Made by a program: the position numbers and the translations under genes. The notes under the pieces are model-generated. The model was not told where the DNA came from and ran no database searches. It was given only the letters and a program-made list of their open reading frames with translations. From NCBI RefSeq assembly GCF_001499675.1, contig NZ_LN609302.1:246956-297204 (forward strand): a stretch of 50,249 bases of DNA, read 5' to 3'. The DNA is from Acetobacter ghanensis. GTDB taxonomy: Bacteria > Pseudomonadota > Alphaproteobacteria > Acetobacterales > Acetobacteraceae. The stretch's first letter is position 1, and each line of letters starts with the position of its first letter. Positions 1 through 9,683 of the stretch are shown piece after piece.

Positions 1-303
1 CAGTGCGGCCACCGCCTGCGCGCAGGCGTGGAGGTTACGTGCACGGGAATAGTACCCAAGCCCCGCCCACGCCGCCAGAACCTCGTCCCGCTCCGCGTGC
101 GCCAAGGCCTGCACGGTTGGAAATTTTTCCACAAATCTGAGATAATAAGGTCCGACAGCCTTGACCGTTGTCTGCTGAAGCATGATCTCGCTCAACCAGA
201 CACGATACGGGTCTGGTGTTTCCCCCTCCCTGAACCGCCAGGGCAGGGAGCGGCGATGTCTGTCATACCAGTGCAGCAGGGCGTGGGCGGGTGGCGTAAT
301 CAC
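1..303 (-). CDS. mutY: A/G-specific adenine glycosylase MutY, N-terminal part
   Basis: Base-excision repair glycosylase that removes adenine mispaired with 8-oxoguanine. The reverse strand reads an N-terminus with [13 protein letters not shown], then [17 protein letters not shown], then [17 protein letters not shown], which is the MutY signature series (substrate-recognition QQT and the start of the helix-hairpin-helix domain). The catalytic Asp and the FeS cluster lie off the left edge, so only about 101 codons are present. The start is taken as GTG at 303 because a stop lies a few codons upstream in frame and homologues begin about here; no good Shine-Dalgarno is visible. It is divergent from the DUF721 gene that starts 11 bases away. 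The family call is firm; the exact start is not. Confidence 0.92.
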   Translation of the reverse strand, partial: MITPPAHALLHWYDRHRRSLPWRFREGETPDPYRVWLSEIMLQQTTVKAVGPYYLRFVEKFPTVQALAHAERDEVLAAWAGLGYYSRARNLHACAQAVAAL

Positions 304-313
304 GGAGGCTGTT

Positions 314-831
314 ATGGCGAAGGAACCTTATTCGGGCAAGGCGCGCCCCCGCACAACACGTGCCACAAAGGAAGAAGCGCCCCCCCAGCCCCCCGCCGGG
401 CCATGAAGGCCCGCACACTGGCGGCCCTGCTCCCCAATGTTACCGCGCCAGCCTTCCGCCGCCGCTCCCCCACCGGGGCCATGCTGTTTGCCAGTTGGCC
501 GGATATTGTTGGCCCGGCCCATGCGGCCGTTACATCCCCCCACCGGCTGAGCACGGGCACGCTCACCGTGGCATGTGCCGGGCCAGTAGCCATGGAGTTG
601 CAACATCAGGCAGATATGCTGATGGCCCGCATCAACACATGGTGCGGGGAGCCGCTGGTGGCCCGCCTGCGCTTTGTGCAGGACCCCACGGCGGGCATTC
701 GCCGCAAAAAAATCCTCCGCAAAGGACCAGCCCCCACCTGCTCCCTGCCCAACATAGATGATGAGTCGCTCCGTACTGCGCTGGAACGTCTGGGCACGGG
801 AATTTTACAAGATACGACAAAAAAAACCTAA
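314..831 (+). CDS. DUF721 / DciA-like protein, apparent frameshift in a C7 run
   Basis: DUF721 proteins include DciA, the helicase-loading factor of many bacteria lacking DnaC, so a role at the replicative helicase is possible but is inference. The DUF721 body reads from [13 protein letters not shown] at 403 through [12 protein letters not shown] to a C-terminus at 831. A well-placed GGAGG (304-308) precedes an ATG at 314 that starts [13 protein letters not shown]; this frame stops at 404-406, exactly where the DUF721 frame begins. One missing base in the C7 run at 380-386 (or the C6 run at 389-394) would join the two into a 172-residue protein. Alternatively, translation starts at ATG 403 without a good ribosome site. 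It is divergent from mutY. Confidence 0.75.
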
Positions 832-889
832 CAATATGAATGGTTTACTTATTTTATTATCATGTTTTTATGACAAAACCGCTTCGCGC

Positions 890-918
890 TTGAAATTGAC
901 ACATTGTGGGTGTTCTAA
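890..918 (+). promoter_or_regulatory. Possible sigma-70-type promoter for the small gene at 997
   Basis: TTGAAA (890-895), a 17-base spacer and TTCTAA (913-918) form a plausible -35/-10 pair; an overlapping TTGACA lies at 896-901. It is read by eye only. The gap 832-996 holds no other gene. Confidence 0.25.
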
Positions 919-996
919 GACCTCGCGCCAGATGCCCGATGGCACACTTGCGCAACAGTCAAGAGCCGATTCAAACGAACTAACAGGATTTACATT

Positions 997-1221
997 ATGT
1001 TGCGTAAACCCGGCACCACGCCAGGGATTACTACCCCCGCCGCCCTGAAGACCCTCCGGCAGCACGGGCCAGAAACCCTGTCCGACCTCCAGTTTCTGGA
1101 AAGCTGGACAAAACGGCCCAGCTATACGGCGGCCAGTGTACTGCGCGCGGGGCAGATCCGCCGCACCAACCCGACCCTGATGCACGACATTACCTCCAGC
1201 ATACACCAGCGGAGCAAATAA
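997..1221 (+). CDS. Small hypothetical protein, 74 aa
   Basis: I do not recognise the family. The product is basic, lacks a signal peptide or membrane segment, and has a central helical-looking stretch LSDLQFLESWTKRP. It begins with ATG at 997 after a purine-rich AACAGGATTT and ends at 1221. It sits alone between the DUF721 gene and a lytic transglycosylase, with a possible promoter about 80 bases upstream. Codon composition resembles its neighbours, so it is probably real, but no function can be assigned. Confidence 0.5.
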   Translation: MLRKPGTTPGITTPAALKTLRQHGPETLSDLQFLESWTKRPSYTAASVLRAGQIRRTNPTLMHDITSSIHQRSK

Positions 1222-1291
1222 CCCCGGCAGGGTAAGCCTTTGTGGGGCATGAGCATTTGCATCCGCCCGCCCGAACGGGCACCATAGGCTT

Positions 1292-2371
1292 ATGCTGCCA
1301 TGTGCTTCCTACCGTGCGGACCAACGTGTCTGGCGCAGGGTCTTTTCCCTTATCGCTCTAGGCGGGCTGGCCATTCTGTCCGCCTGCGCGGGGCCGGCAA
1401 AAACATCCTACCGCGCCCCCGGCTCGGCCCTTAATCCATGGGGGCCGTATATTCGGGAGGCATCGGACAGGTTTTCCATCCCCCAGTCATGGATCCGCGC
1501 TGTCATGCAGCAGGAATCGGGAGGCCACCAGTATATGAACGGGCACCTGACCCGCTCCGTGCATGGCGCAGTCGGGCTTATGCAGATCAAGCCTGATACG
1601 TATGCTGAACTGGCGCAGCGCTACCACCTTGGCTCGGACCCCTATAACCCGCACGACAACATTATGGCCGCCAGCGGCTACATCCGCGAACTGTATGACC
1701 GGTTTGGCACACCCGATTTTCTGGTTGCTTACAGCTGTGGCCCACAATGTATGGAAAACCATCGCTCACGCGGGGTCTCCCTGCCCTCCTACGCACGCAA
1801 CTATCTGGCGTCCGTCGCGCCACATCTGAACGACCCCGTGCCAGCCAGCCCCCTGCCCACGCAGCCCCAGCCTGCCATTCTGCCTGATCAGGCCGCACCT
1901 GTGCAGGTTGCCGCCGCCAGCACGGCCACCGGCTCCTATGGCCCGGCCACGGCCCCCCCTCTGGATGACGACACACTTCCCCCACCCTCCGCGGGGAATG
2001 ACGCCATAGCCCAGCAGGATATAGGGACCAGCCAGCAAACGGCCAGCTACCAGCCTGCAGGTTACCAAAGCATCAGCACGGCGCCACTTGCTGGCCCCGG
2101 CATTGTCTGGCAGCCGGGCAGCACTGCGGGGAATGCTGTTATTCAGATCGGGGCTTTTTCCTCGCCCGAACGGGCCATGCACGCCATTCAGATTGCACGG
2201 CAGTCCAGCAGCGCGCTGAGCCATGCCCAGAACCGGGTGGAAAAGGTGACTCCTGCGGGCCGCCCCCCTGTATGGCGCACAAGGCTGGCGGGCCTTCCCT
2301 CCAGCCAGACCGACACCATATGCTCCGCCCTGCGGCAGCAGGGGCTATCGTGCATTGCGGTCACACCTTGA
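1292..2371 (+). CDS. Lipoprotein lytic transglycosylase (SLT domain) with C-terminal SPOR domain
   Basis: Periplasmic, membrane-anchored murein hydrolase that would cleave MurNAc-GlcNAc bonds. The 359-residue product has a long N-terminus, a hydrophobic stretch (about residues 17-31) and a lipobox LSAC, so it is probably lipidated. The SLT fold follows: FSIPQSWIRAVMQQESGG carries the catalytic Glu, then GAVGLMQIKPDTY, NIMAASGYIRELYDRFG and a substrate-groove region FLVAYSCGP. A Pro/Ala/Gln-rich linker (about 180-275) leads to a SPOR-like domain (IQIGAFSSPERAMHAI to the end) that would bind denuded glycan strands at septa. The start ATG at 1292 is the first in frame. Confidence 0.88.
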   Translation: MLPCASYRADQRVWRRVFSLIALGGLAILSACAGPAKTSYRAPGSALNPWGPYIREASDRFSIPQSWIRAVMQQESGGHQYMNGHLTRSVHGAVGLMQIKPDTYAELAQRYHLGSDPYNPHDNIMAASGYIRELYDRFGTPDFLVAYSCGPQCMENHRSRGVSLPSYARNYLASVAPHLNDPVPASPLPTQPQPAILPDQAAPVQVAAASTATGSYGPATAPPLDDDTLPPPSAGNDAIAQQDIGTSQQTASYQPAGYQSISTAPLAGPGIVWQPGSTAGNAVIQIGAFSSPERAMHAIQIARQSSSALSHAQNRVEKVTPAGRPPVWRTRLAGLPSSQTDTICSALRQQGLSCIAVTP

Positions 2372-2513
2372 AATATTACCCAGCTGTTATATCTTTTTAT
2401 TCTTAAGATATTCTTTCTACAGGAAAATACTCACACACGATCCATCCTAACCGGCGTGAATAACTTGAATGTTCGTGACCGGTACCTTCTGGTAACCAAC
2501 GGACGCCCTGCCC

Positions 2514-4502
2514 ATGAACCCACGCCCCGACACTGACAGCATACGAACAGAGCAGCCTTTGCTGAGTATCTCTCTGCTCGGGCATATGCGCGTCATGTCC
2601 TGTACAGGTCTTTCGCTTTTACCGACGGGCACAAAAACCAAGGCGCTACTGGCTGTTCTGGCCCTATCCAACCGGCAGCCCGTTGCACGGACAAGGCTGG
2701 CCAAACTGCTGTGGAGCACACGCGCCCCCGAACAGGCGCGCGCCTCCCTCCGGCAGGAAATCCACCGGCTGATGGATATTCTCCACCCCCTTGGGCCGGA
2801 AGTGCTGGATGTGCAACGCCACACGCTGGCCATCCGCCCCGACCTGACCGACATAGACACCGAGCATGTGCTCCGCACCACGCCACAAACCGTTATAGAC
2901 CTGCCCGACCCCCTGCCCCTGCTGCTGGAGGATCTGACTGCGGTTGATCCGGCCTTTGACCTGTGGCTGAAGGAAGAGCGTAATCGCATTCTTGACCACA
3001 AGATGGAGCAGCTCGAAGCCCTGCTTAGCAGCACAACCGTGCCGGGCATCATCATGCGGGCGACCCAGCGCCTGCTCCGCCTGAACCCGCTCAACGAACG
3101 CGCGTGGCGCGCCCGTATTCTGGCCGCCATGCAGAGCGGGGAAGAAGGCACGGCCCTGTTAAGCGCCGACACCTGCATCCGCACATTTCAGAACGCCATC
3201 GCCACCACACCGGGGCAGGAAACCATGTGCCTGATTGCGGACCTGCGGGTTGCGCACCACCACAACATACAGGCAGTGCAACCTGCGCCCGCCCCTCCGC
3301 CACCCATGGCGGCTGCCCCTCCCCTTATGATCAGCGCCACCGTCTTTGTGGCCAGCAACGATGCTATGGGAGAGGACGGCGGGCTGGAACTGGCCACACA
3401 GTTCCGCGACGAGCTGGGGCTGGACATTGCCATGCACAGCGTGCTGGACGTCAGCGTACAGACCGAGCGGTTTACCGCGCCCCCTTTCCAGTCGCTCCCA
3501 GCCCGGAGACAATGGGATTTTCTGGTCGGCATTACCCTGACTGGCGGCAACAGGTCGGCAATGTCCTGCCTCTTGCAGGTCTTTGACACCCGCCTGAACG
3601 ACACCATTGTATGGGGCCACAGGCTGCACATTACCCCAGCCAACCTGAGCGCCCTGTCCAACCGTTTTGCCTCGGTGCTCATTCTCAGCCTGTTTCAGAC
3701 AGAAGCGCGCAGGCTGGCCAGCAAACCTGTGTCCGAACTCTCACCCCTTGGGTTGGGCCTGCGGGCCTTTACCCTGAGTGTGCAGAGCGACCCGGCCCAG
3801 CATCAGACGATTGAACACCTGCTGCAAAAAGCGGAAAAAGACGCGCCAGAAAACCAGTTCCTGTTTTTTGTGCATACGCATTACCTGCTCACCCGTATGT
3901 ACGAGGAATGGACCATGCCTGTGGCGGCGGCCATTCAGCCCATGGTCACCTTGCTCCAGCAGAAATTTGCCATGTTCCCCGGCAACATCGCCGTACGCTA
4001 CCTGCTGACGGCGGGGCTGTTTTACGTCAACCAGCCAGAAGAGGCCCGGTTCCTGCTGGGGCAGATGCACGCCGCCCTGCCCTCCGATTCTCACGAGGGT
4101 ATGCTGGCCCTGCTGGACGGGCTGGATGCGCTATGCCGGGGGGATGCGGAGACCGCGTTCCACATTTACTCAGAATTTTTCAAAATTCCGTCCACCGTGC
4201 CGCTGTTCAGTGCGCCGGATCAGGAATTTATTCTATCCTGTTTTCTGGCCGACAAGTACGAGGCCACCCTCCACCACGCACGCGGTATTCTGGCCACCAC
4301 ACCCGACCGTTCGGCCATTCTTGTTCCCGCTCTGGCGGCCGCCAACGTGCTGGGCCAGCAGGCTGTGGCGCAGGATTACCGCCAACGTCTGCACCGACTG
4401 CACACACCGTTGAGTGTGCAAAGCATAGAAGACCATTATGCGTATCTGCCCGCCGCCATGCGCCACAAACTCTGCAACGCCCTGGGGCTGCAACCGGGCT
4501 GA
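2514..4502 (+). CDS. SARP/BTAD-type transcriptional regulator, 662 aa
   Basis: The N-terminus (about residues 15-110) reads LSISLLGHMRV then TKTKALLAVLAL, RTRLAKLLWS and ASLRQEIHRLMDIL, matching the OmpR-like winged helix of AfsR/SARP regulators. A helical bacterial transcriptional activation (BTAD)-like region follows (about 110-245), with a Pro-rich linker near 255. The large C-terminal part (280-660) has TPR-like helices and resembles long CadC/adenylate-cyclase-associated regulators of alphaproteobacteria. There are no transmembrane helices, so it is cytosolic. It stands alone between the transglycosylase and the DUF3576 gene. Target genes cannot be read from the sequence. Confidence 0.72.
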   Translation: MNPRPDTDSIRTEQPLLSISLLGHMRVMSCTGLSLLPTGTKTKALLAVLALSNRQPVARTRLAKLLWSTRAPEQARASLRQEIHRLMDILHPLGPEVLDVQRHTLAIRPDLTDIDTEHVLRTTPQTVIDLPDPLPLLLEDLTAVDPAFDLWLKEERNRILDHKMEQLEALLSSTTVPGIIMRATQRLLRLNPLNERAWRARILAAMQSGEEGTALLSADTCIRTFQNAIATTPGQETMCLIADLRVAHHHNIQAVQPAPAPPPPMAAAPPLMISATVFVASNDAMGEDGGLELATQFRDELGLDIAMHSVLDVSVQTERFTAPPFQSLPARRQWDFLVGITLTGGNRSAMSCLLQVFDTRLNDTIVWGHRLHITPANLSALSNRFASVLILSLFQTEARRLASKPVSELSPLGLGLRAFTLSVQSDPAQHQTIEHLLQKAEKDAPENQFLFFVHTHYLLTRMYEEWTMPVAAAIQPMVTLLQQKFAMFPGNIAVRYLLTAGLFYVNQPEEARFLLGQMHAALPSDSHEGMLALLDGLDALCRGDAETAFHIYSEFFKIPSTVPLFSAPDQEFILSCFLADKYEATLHHARGILATTPDRSAILVPALAAANVLGQQAVAQDYRQRLHRLHTPLSVQSIEDHYAYLPAAMRHKLCNALGLQPG

Positions 4503-4680
4503 ACACGCCCGCCCCCTGCCCCGCCAGAGCAGGCAGACCACGCAGACGCTTGGCGGAAAAGAGTTGAAAGGATATGAATACGGACAGGAACACCTGTGCC
4601 GCCTGCCAGACCTGACTTCTTTTTTACCCGGCGGACCGGGAAAGACGGATACCCAAGTGCCAAGGAGCCACATCAACGCC

Positions 4681-5217
4681 ATGCTTCGCCGTCTCATGCC
4701 CAGCCATGCCGCTGCAAGTCGCCCGCATACAACGCTGCTCCTTAAACGGATGGCAACCGCCACAATGCTGGCGGGGGTCAGCCTGCTAAGCGCCTGCTCC
4801 AGCTCTGACCGTACCCAGACCGGCCTTGCCGCCCCCAGCAACCACCTGCTGACGGAAGACCGCGGGGCCTCTGGTGGGGAAGCCAGCCTGAAAGGGGGCG
4901 TAAACGCCTACCTGTGGCGCGCAACGCTGGACACCCTCTCCTTCATGCCGGTTGCAACAGCCGATGCGGAGGGCGGCATTATTCTTACGGACTGGTACAC
5001 CCCGCCCGCCACGCATGATGAGCGGTTCAAGATTACCGCCTTTGTGCTGGACCGCCGCCTGCGCTCCGATGCGCTGCGCCTGAGCGTGTTCCGCCAGATC
5101 AAGCAGGATGGCACATGGGTGGATACCCCGCCTGCACCCAATACTGCGTCCGATATTGCCACACGCATTTTGTCCCGCGCGCGCAAACTCCGCGCCGACA
5201 ACGGCAACCAGGACTAA
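4681..5217 (+). CDS. DUF3576 lipoprotein
   Basis: Unknown-function envelope protein, conserved directly upstream of leuS-lptE in alphaproteobacteria. An N-terminal positively charged stretch and hydrophobic core end in the lipobox LLSAC at about residues 34-38, so it is probably an outer-membrane lipoprotein. The mature part contains NAYLWRATLDTLSFMP, DWYTPPATHDERFKI and a C-terminal ARKLRA helix typical of DUF3576. The frame is open upstream to 4438, but ATG 4681 is preferred because it places the signal peptide properly. Position before leuS and lptE hints at a role in outer-membrane assembly; this is inference. Confidence 0.8.
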   Translation: MLRRLMPSHAAASRPHTTLLLKRMATATMLAGVSLLSACSSSDRTQTGLAAPSNHLLTEDRGASGGEASLKGGVNAYLWRATLDTLSFMPVATADAEGGIILTDWYTPPATHDERFKITAFVLDRRLRSDALRLSVFRQIKQDGTWVDTPPAPNTASDIATRILSRARKLRADNGNQD

Positions 5218-5283
5218 CATTCCCGGCTCTGGCCGTGTTCGCCCTTTTCCTTTTTACAGCCTGCAAGCGTAGATCCAAATTCC

Positions 5284-7902
5284 ATGTCCCAGCCTTCCAG
5301 TCCGTCACTTTCCTATGACTTCAACTCTGTCGAGCCAAAATGGCAGAAGGCGTGGGAACAGGCCGATATCTTTACCGTTCCGGACGTACCTCCGGCGGAT
5401 AAGCCCAAGTATTATGTGCTGGAAATGTTTCCCTACCCATCGGGGCAGCTCCACATGGGGCATGTGCGCAACTATGCACTGGGCGACGTAATTGCCCGCT
5501 ACAAACGCGCACGCGGCTTTGCAGTGCTGCACCCCATGGGGTGGGATGCGTTTGGCCTGCCGGCGGAAAACGCAGCGCGTGAACGTGGCGTGCATCCGCA
5601 GGAATGGACGCTCAACAACATTGCCGCCATGCGCGCCACCCTCCAGCGGCTTGGCTTCTCCCTCAACTGGGACCGTGAGATCGCAACCTGCCTGCCCGAC
5701 TACTATGGCAAGCAGCAGAAGCTGTTCCTCGACTTCATGCAGGCCGGTCTGGTTGAACGGCGTGAAAGCTGGGTGAACTGGGACCCGGTGGACCAGACCG
5801 TTCTGGCCAACGAACAGGTGGTGGACGGCAAGGGCTGGCGCTCTGGCGCGCCTATTGAAAAGAAAAAGCTCTCCCAGTGGTTCCTGCGCATTACCGACTT
5901 TGCCGAAGACCTGCTGGACGGGCTGAAAACGCTCGACCGCTGGCCAGAACGCGTGCGCACCATGCAGGAACGCTGGATTGGCCGCTCCGAAGGGGCCAGC
6001 CTCACCTTCTCGCTGCATGAACCCCCGGCAGGGCTGGACAGCAACCTGAACGCGGTGGAAGTGTTTACCACCCGCCCCGATACGCTGTTTGGCATGTCCT
6101 TCCTTGCCATTGCGCCGGACCATCCGTTGGCCCAGTGGGTCGCGGAACAGGACCCGCAGGCCGCTGAATTTGTGGCGGAATGCCGCCGCCTTGGCACCTC
6201 GGTCGAAGCTGTGGAAACGGCGGAAAAACGTGGGTTTGATACGGGCCTGCGCGTCAACCACCCGTTCATGGACAAGAGCTTCCCCATCTGGATCGCCAAC
6301 TTCGTGCTCATGGACTACGGCACGGGTGCGCTGTTCGGCTGCCCGTCGGGGGACCAGCGCGATCTGGACTTTGCCCACAAATACAACCTGCCAGTAACCC
6401 CCGTGGTGCTGCCAGAGGGCAAGGATCAGGCAGACTTTGCCATTACCAACCACGCCTTTACCGGCGATGGCACCATGATCAACTCCGGTTTTCTGGATGG
6501 TCTGACCACCGCGCAAGCCCGCAAAGCCGCCATTGAGCGTTTGCAGGACCTTGGTGTAGGCAAAGGTGTAGTCAACTGGCGACTGCGTGACTGGGGCATT
6601 TCACGCCAGCGGTACTGGGGCTGCCCCATACCGGTCATTCATTGCGACACCTGCGGCGCGGTGCCGGTGCCCGACGAGCAGCTCCCCGTCAAACTGCCCG
6701 AGGACGTCACCTTCGACAAACCCGGCAACCCGCTGGACCACCACCCCACATGGAAGCACACCACCTGCCCATGCTGCGGCAAGCCCGCCACGCGTGAGAC
6801 CGATACGTTTGATACGTTTGTGGACAGCTCATGGTATTTTGCGCGCTTTACCGCGCCCCATGCCGCGACCCCCACGGTACGCGAGGCGGCTGATGGCTGG
6901 CTGGCCGTGGACCAGTATATTGGTGGGATCGAACACGCCATTCTGCACCTGCTTTATGCGCGCTTCTTTACCCGCGCCATGCACCGCACTGGCAACCTGA
7001 ACGTGGACGAGCCGTTTGCAGGCCTGTTTACCCAAGGCATGGTCAGCCACGAAAGCTACAAGGACAGCGCAGGAAACTGGCTGTACCCCGAAGAAGTGGA
7101 GCGCACGCCCGAAGGTGTGGTCAAACGTGGCACAACCGACCCTGTTACCGTGGGCCGGGTGGAAAAAATGTCCAAGTCCAAACGCAACACGGTGGCCCCT
7201 GTGGCCATTATCGAACGCTTTGGGGCCGATACCGCACGCTGGTTTGTCCTGTCCGACAGCCCACCCGAGCGGGATATGGAATGGACGGAAGCCGGGGTTT
7301 CCGGGGCGGCCCGCTTTGCGCAGCGCCTGTTCCGCACGGTGTGTGGGGTTGCCAGCGCCGTGCCCGCCACAGCCACCTGCCCGCAGGACATGGACCGGCA
7401 GGCCGACACGCTCCGCCGCACCACCCACCGCACCATTGCCGCCGTGACCGAAGCGCTGGAAAACTTTGCCATCAACGTAGCGGTTGCCCGTATTCATGAG
7501 CTGACCTCTGCTCTGGCCGATGCGGAAAAAGCCGCCAAGGTGGCGGGTATGGATTTTGCACGGCGTGAGGCCGCACACATTCTGTGCCTGCTCTGCGCCC
7601 CCATGATGCCCCATCTGGCCGAGGAAATGTTTGCCTACCTCGCACCCGGTGCCGGGCTGGCGGCAACACAGACGTGGCCCACTGCACAGCCTGACCTGCT
7701 GGCGGCAACACAGGTCACCATTGCCGTGCAAATTCTGGGCAAGCTGCGTGGCACCATAGAAGCCCTGCCGGATGAAGACCCGGCAGCCGTTCTGGCACGG
7801 GCGGAAGCCGAACCCAACGTGGCGCGGCTGCTGGAGGGCAAGCGTATTGTCAAACGCGTGCATGTGCCCAACCGCATTGTTAACTTTGTAACGGCAGGCT
7901 GA
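5284..7902 (+). CDS. leuS: Leucyl-tRNA synthetase
   Basis: Cytosolic class I aminoacyl-tRNA synthetase that charges tRNA-Leu. The 872-residue length is normal for bacterial LeuRS. The HIGH-type motif is [15 protein letters not shown] near residue 45, the CP1 editing domain includes [15 protein letters not shown]-like and [10 protein letters not shown] elements, and the KMSKS loop is KMSKSKRN near residue 630. The C-terminal anticodon-binding and LeuRS-specific segments are present, ending [17 protein letters not shown]. The stop overlaps the lptE start by one base (TGATG), so the two are translationally coupled. Confidence 0.98.
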   Translation: MSQPSSPSLSYDFNSVEPKWQKAWEQADIFTVPDVPPADKPKYYVLEMFPYPSGQLHMGHVRNYALGDVIARYKRARGFAVLHPMGWDAFGLPAENAARERGVHPQEWTLNNIAAMRATLQRLGFSLNWDREIATCLPDYYGKQQKLFLDFMQAGLVERRESWVNWDPVDQTVLANEQVVDGKGWRSGAPIEKKKLSQWFLRITDFAEDLLDGLKTLDRWPERVRTMQERWIGRSEGASLTFSLHEPPAGLDSNLNAVEVFTTRPDTLFGMSFLAIAPDHPLAQWVAEQDPQAAEFVAECRRLGTSVEAVETAEKRGFDTGLRVNHPFMDKSFPIWIANFVLMDYGTGALFGCPSGDQRDLDFAHKYNLPVTPVVLPEGKDQADFAITNHAFTGDGTMINSGFLDGLTTAQARKAAIERLQDLGVGKGVVNWRLRDWGISRQRYWGCPIPVIHCDTCGAVPVPDEQLPVKLPEDVTFDKPGNPLDHHPTWKHTTCPCCGKPATRETDTFDTFVDSSWYFARFTAPHAATPTVREAADGWLAVDQYIGGIEHAILHLLYARFFTRAMHRTGNLNVDEPFAGLFTQGMVSHESYKDSAGNWLYPEEVERTPEGVVKRGTTDPVTVGRVEKMSKSKRNTVAPVAIIERFGADTARWFVLSDSPPERDMEWTEAGVSGAARFAQRLFRTVCGVASAVPATATCPQDMDRQADTLRRTTHRTIAAVTEALENFAINVAVARIHELTSALADAEKAAKVAGMDFARREAAHILCLLCAPMMPHLAEEMFAYLAPGAGLAATQTWPTAQPDLLAATQVTIAVQILGKLRGTIEALPDEDPAAVLARAEAEPNVARLLEGKRIVKRVHVPNRIVNFVTAG

Positions 7903-8597
7903 TGACCCGAACCCGCTCCCTTTTCTCCCTCTGCAAGGCCGCACTGGCCGCAACCGCCCTTATGGGAGCGCCCCTGCTCCTGAGCGGCTGCGGGTTCAAG
8001 CCTTTATACGGGGAGGAAAAGGGCGGGGTCGATATTACCAACGAACTCAAAGATATTTACGTTGCCAACATTCCCGAGCGCTTTGGCCAGCAGCTCCGTC
8101 TGGCGTTGCAGACCAGAATGGCCAGCGATGGGCCGGAAGACCCGCACAAATACAAGCTGGTCGTTGCGCCAACCCTGAGTGCCGAAGCCATTGACATCCA
8201 CGGGGACAACACAACCGGGCGGACCCGTATGCTGGCCACAGCACGCTGGCAACTGCTGACCATTGAGCCCACGCCGCAGGTTGTGACACAGGGCGAAGCC
8301 CAGACGCTTGATGGCTATACCACCACCTACGAACAGTATTTTGCCCAGACGCTGAACATGGAAAGCACCATGGACCGCGTGGCGCAGGCACTGGGGGAGC
8401 AGGTTACACAACAGCTTGCCACGTGGTTTAAAACCCAGACCGCACCGGCCTCCACCCCGGATGACCGCCCAAGGGCCATTTACCCCTCACCCAACCTCAT
8501 TCCCGATTCCGACCAGAACGAACCCATGGAAAAGGAAGGGGCGGACGCCATTCCTGACATGGCAACAGGCCGCGCCCCCATCGACACCAACTTCTGA
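7902..8597 (+). CDS. lptE: LPS-assembly lipoprotein LptE
   Basis: Outer-membrane lipoprotein that plugs the LptD barrel during lipopolysaccharide export. The 231-residue product has a signal peptide with lipobox LLSGC (Cys near residue 30) followed by GFKPLYG, the typical LptE/RlpB start. Downstream are the conserved features DIYVANIPERFGQQLR and a central beta-rich region. The C-terminal 60 residues are a Pro-rich, acidic tail that looks unstructured. The ATG overlaps the leuS stop. It is followed by holA, giving the usual alphaproteobacterial leuS-lptE-holA order. Confidence 0.93.
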   Translation: MTRTRSLFSLCKAALAATALMGAPLLLSGCGFKPLYGEEKGGVDITNELKDIYVANIPERFGQQLRLALQTRMASDGPEDPHKYKLVVAPTLSAEAIDIHGDNTTGRTRMLATARWQLLTIEPTPQVVTQGEAQTLDGYTTTYEQYFAQTLNMESTMDRVAQALGEQVTQQLATWFKTQTAPASTPDDRPRAIYPSPNLIPDSDQNEPMEKEGADAIPDMATGRAPIDTNF

Positions 8598-8615
8598 CAA
8601 CCGCACGGGCCCGTC

Positions 8616-9629
8616 ATGAAAATAGATGCCCGCAGCATAAGCCGCGTTCTGAACGACCCGGGTGGATGGCGCGTTATTCTCCTGCATGGGGAAGATACGG
8701 GCCTGATCCGCGAACGCGCCATGCAGGCCACACACCGGCTAGCCGGTACGCTGGACGACCCCTTCCGCATTGCCCTACTGGATAAGGAAACCCATAATCG
8801 GCTGGAGGAAGAGGCCACAGCGCTCTCCCTTATGGGCGGGCGCCGCGTTGTGCGTGTGCGGGACGCATCGGACGCGCTGCTCAAACCCATTGAGCACGTT
8901 CTAGCCCAGAATACGGATACGCTGGTCATTCTGGAAGCGCCGGGCCTTGCCTCGCGCTCCAAGCTCCGCCAGCTTATGGAAAAACAGCCCCAGTGCGCCA
9001 GTATTGGCTGCTACCCTGAAGAAGGGCGTAATCTGGAATCCTCCATTACCCAGATGCTGGCCTCCCATCAGGTGCGGATTGATGCAGACGCCCTGCACTG
9101 GCTGGCGGGACGTCTGGGAGCGGACCGGGCCGCAGCACGCAGTGAAGTGGAAAAACTGGCCCTGTACGCAGGCGACGAAGGCACGCTAACGCTGGAAGAT
9201 GTGCGCGCCTGCATAGGGGACGCGGGCAGTGTATCGGTCGAGGATGCCGCCTTTGCCGCAACAGAGGGCAACCGGACGGAAACCGACATAGCGCTTGAAC
9301 GCGCACTGGCGGAAGGCACTGCTCCTATTGCCATTATTCGTGCCTTTATGGGCCACCTGCACCGCCTGCGCAGGGTACGAGCCGCCATGGCTGCGGGACA
9401 AAGCCGGAGCGATGCCCTTAAAACCCTGCGTCCCCCTGTTTTTTTCAAACGCACGGCAAGCTTTGGCCGTGCACTGGAGTTCTGGTCCCTGCCTGCGTTG
9501 ACCAAGGAGCTGGCAGACCTTCAGGCACTGGAGCTGGCCTGCAAGCAGACCGGCGCGCCAGACGTGCTGCTCTGCCGCCGCCACATTGCCACGCTGGCGG
9601 CCCGTGCGGCCCTGTACAGCCGCCGCTAG
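8616..9629 (+). CDS. holA: DNA polymerase III subunit delta
   Basis: Clamp-loader subunit that opens the beta sliding clamp. The 337-residue product is of normal length. Family features include the N-terminal WRVILLHGEDTGLIRE (AAA+-like but without a functional Walker A, as expected for delta), the middle VILEAPGLASRSKLRQL, and the C-terminal collar helices with RAFMGHLHRLRRVRAAM. It starts at ATG 8616, 18 bases after lptE, and is probably cotranscribed with leuS-lptE. Confidence 0.95.
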   Translation: MKIDARSISRVLNDPGGWRVILLHGEDTGLIRERAMQATHRLAGTLDDPFRIALLDKETHNRLEEEATALSLMGGRRVVRVRDASDALLKPIEHVLAQNTDTLVILEAPGLASRSKLRQLMEKQPQCASIGCYPEEGRNLESSITQMLASHQVRIDADALHWLAGRLGADRAAARSEVEKLALYAGDEGTLTLEDVRACIGDAGSVSVEDAAFAATEGNRTETDIALERALAEGTAPIAIIRAFMGHLHRLRRVRAAMAAGQSRSDALKTLRPPVFFKRTASFGRALEFWSLPALTKELADLQALELACKQTGAPDVLLCRRHIATLAARAALYSRR

Positions 9630-9683
9630 GTCCTGCTTTTCCCCTTGTCCGGGGGATGGGCATTCAGTATACAAAACCGGTGT

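Noticed and set aside
5305..6516. Long minus-strand frame opposite leuS
   Set aside because: Entirely antisense to leuS, whose motifs are complete; caused by GC-rich codon bias.
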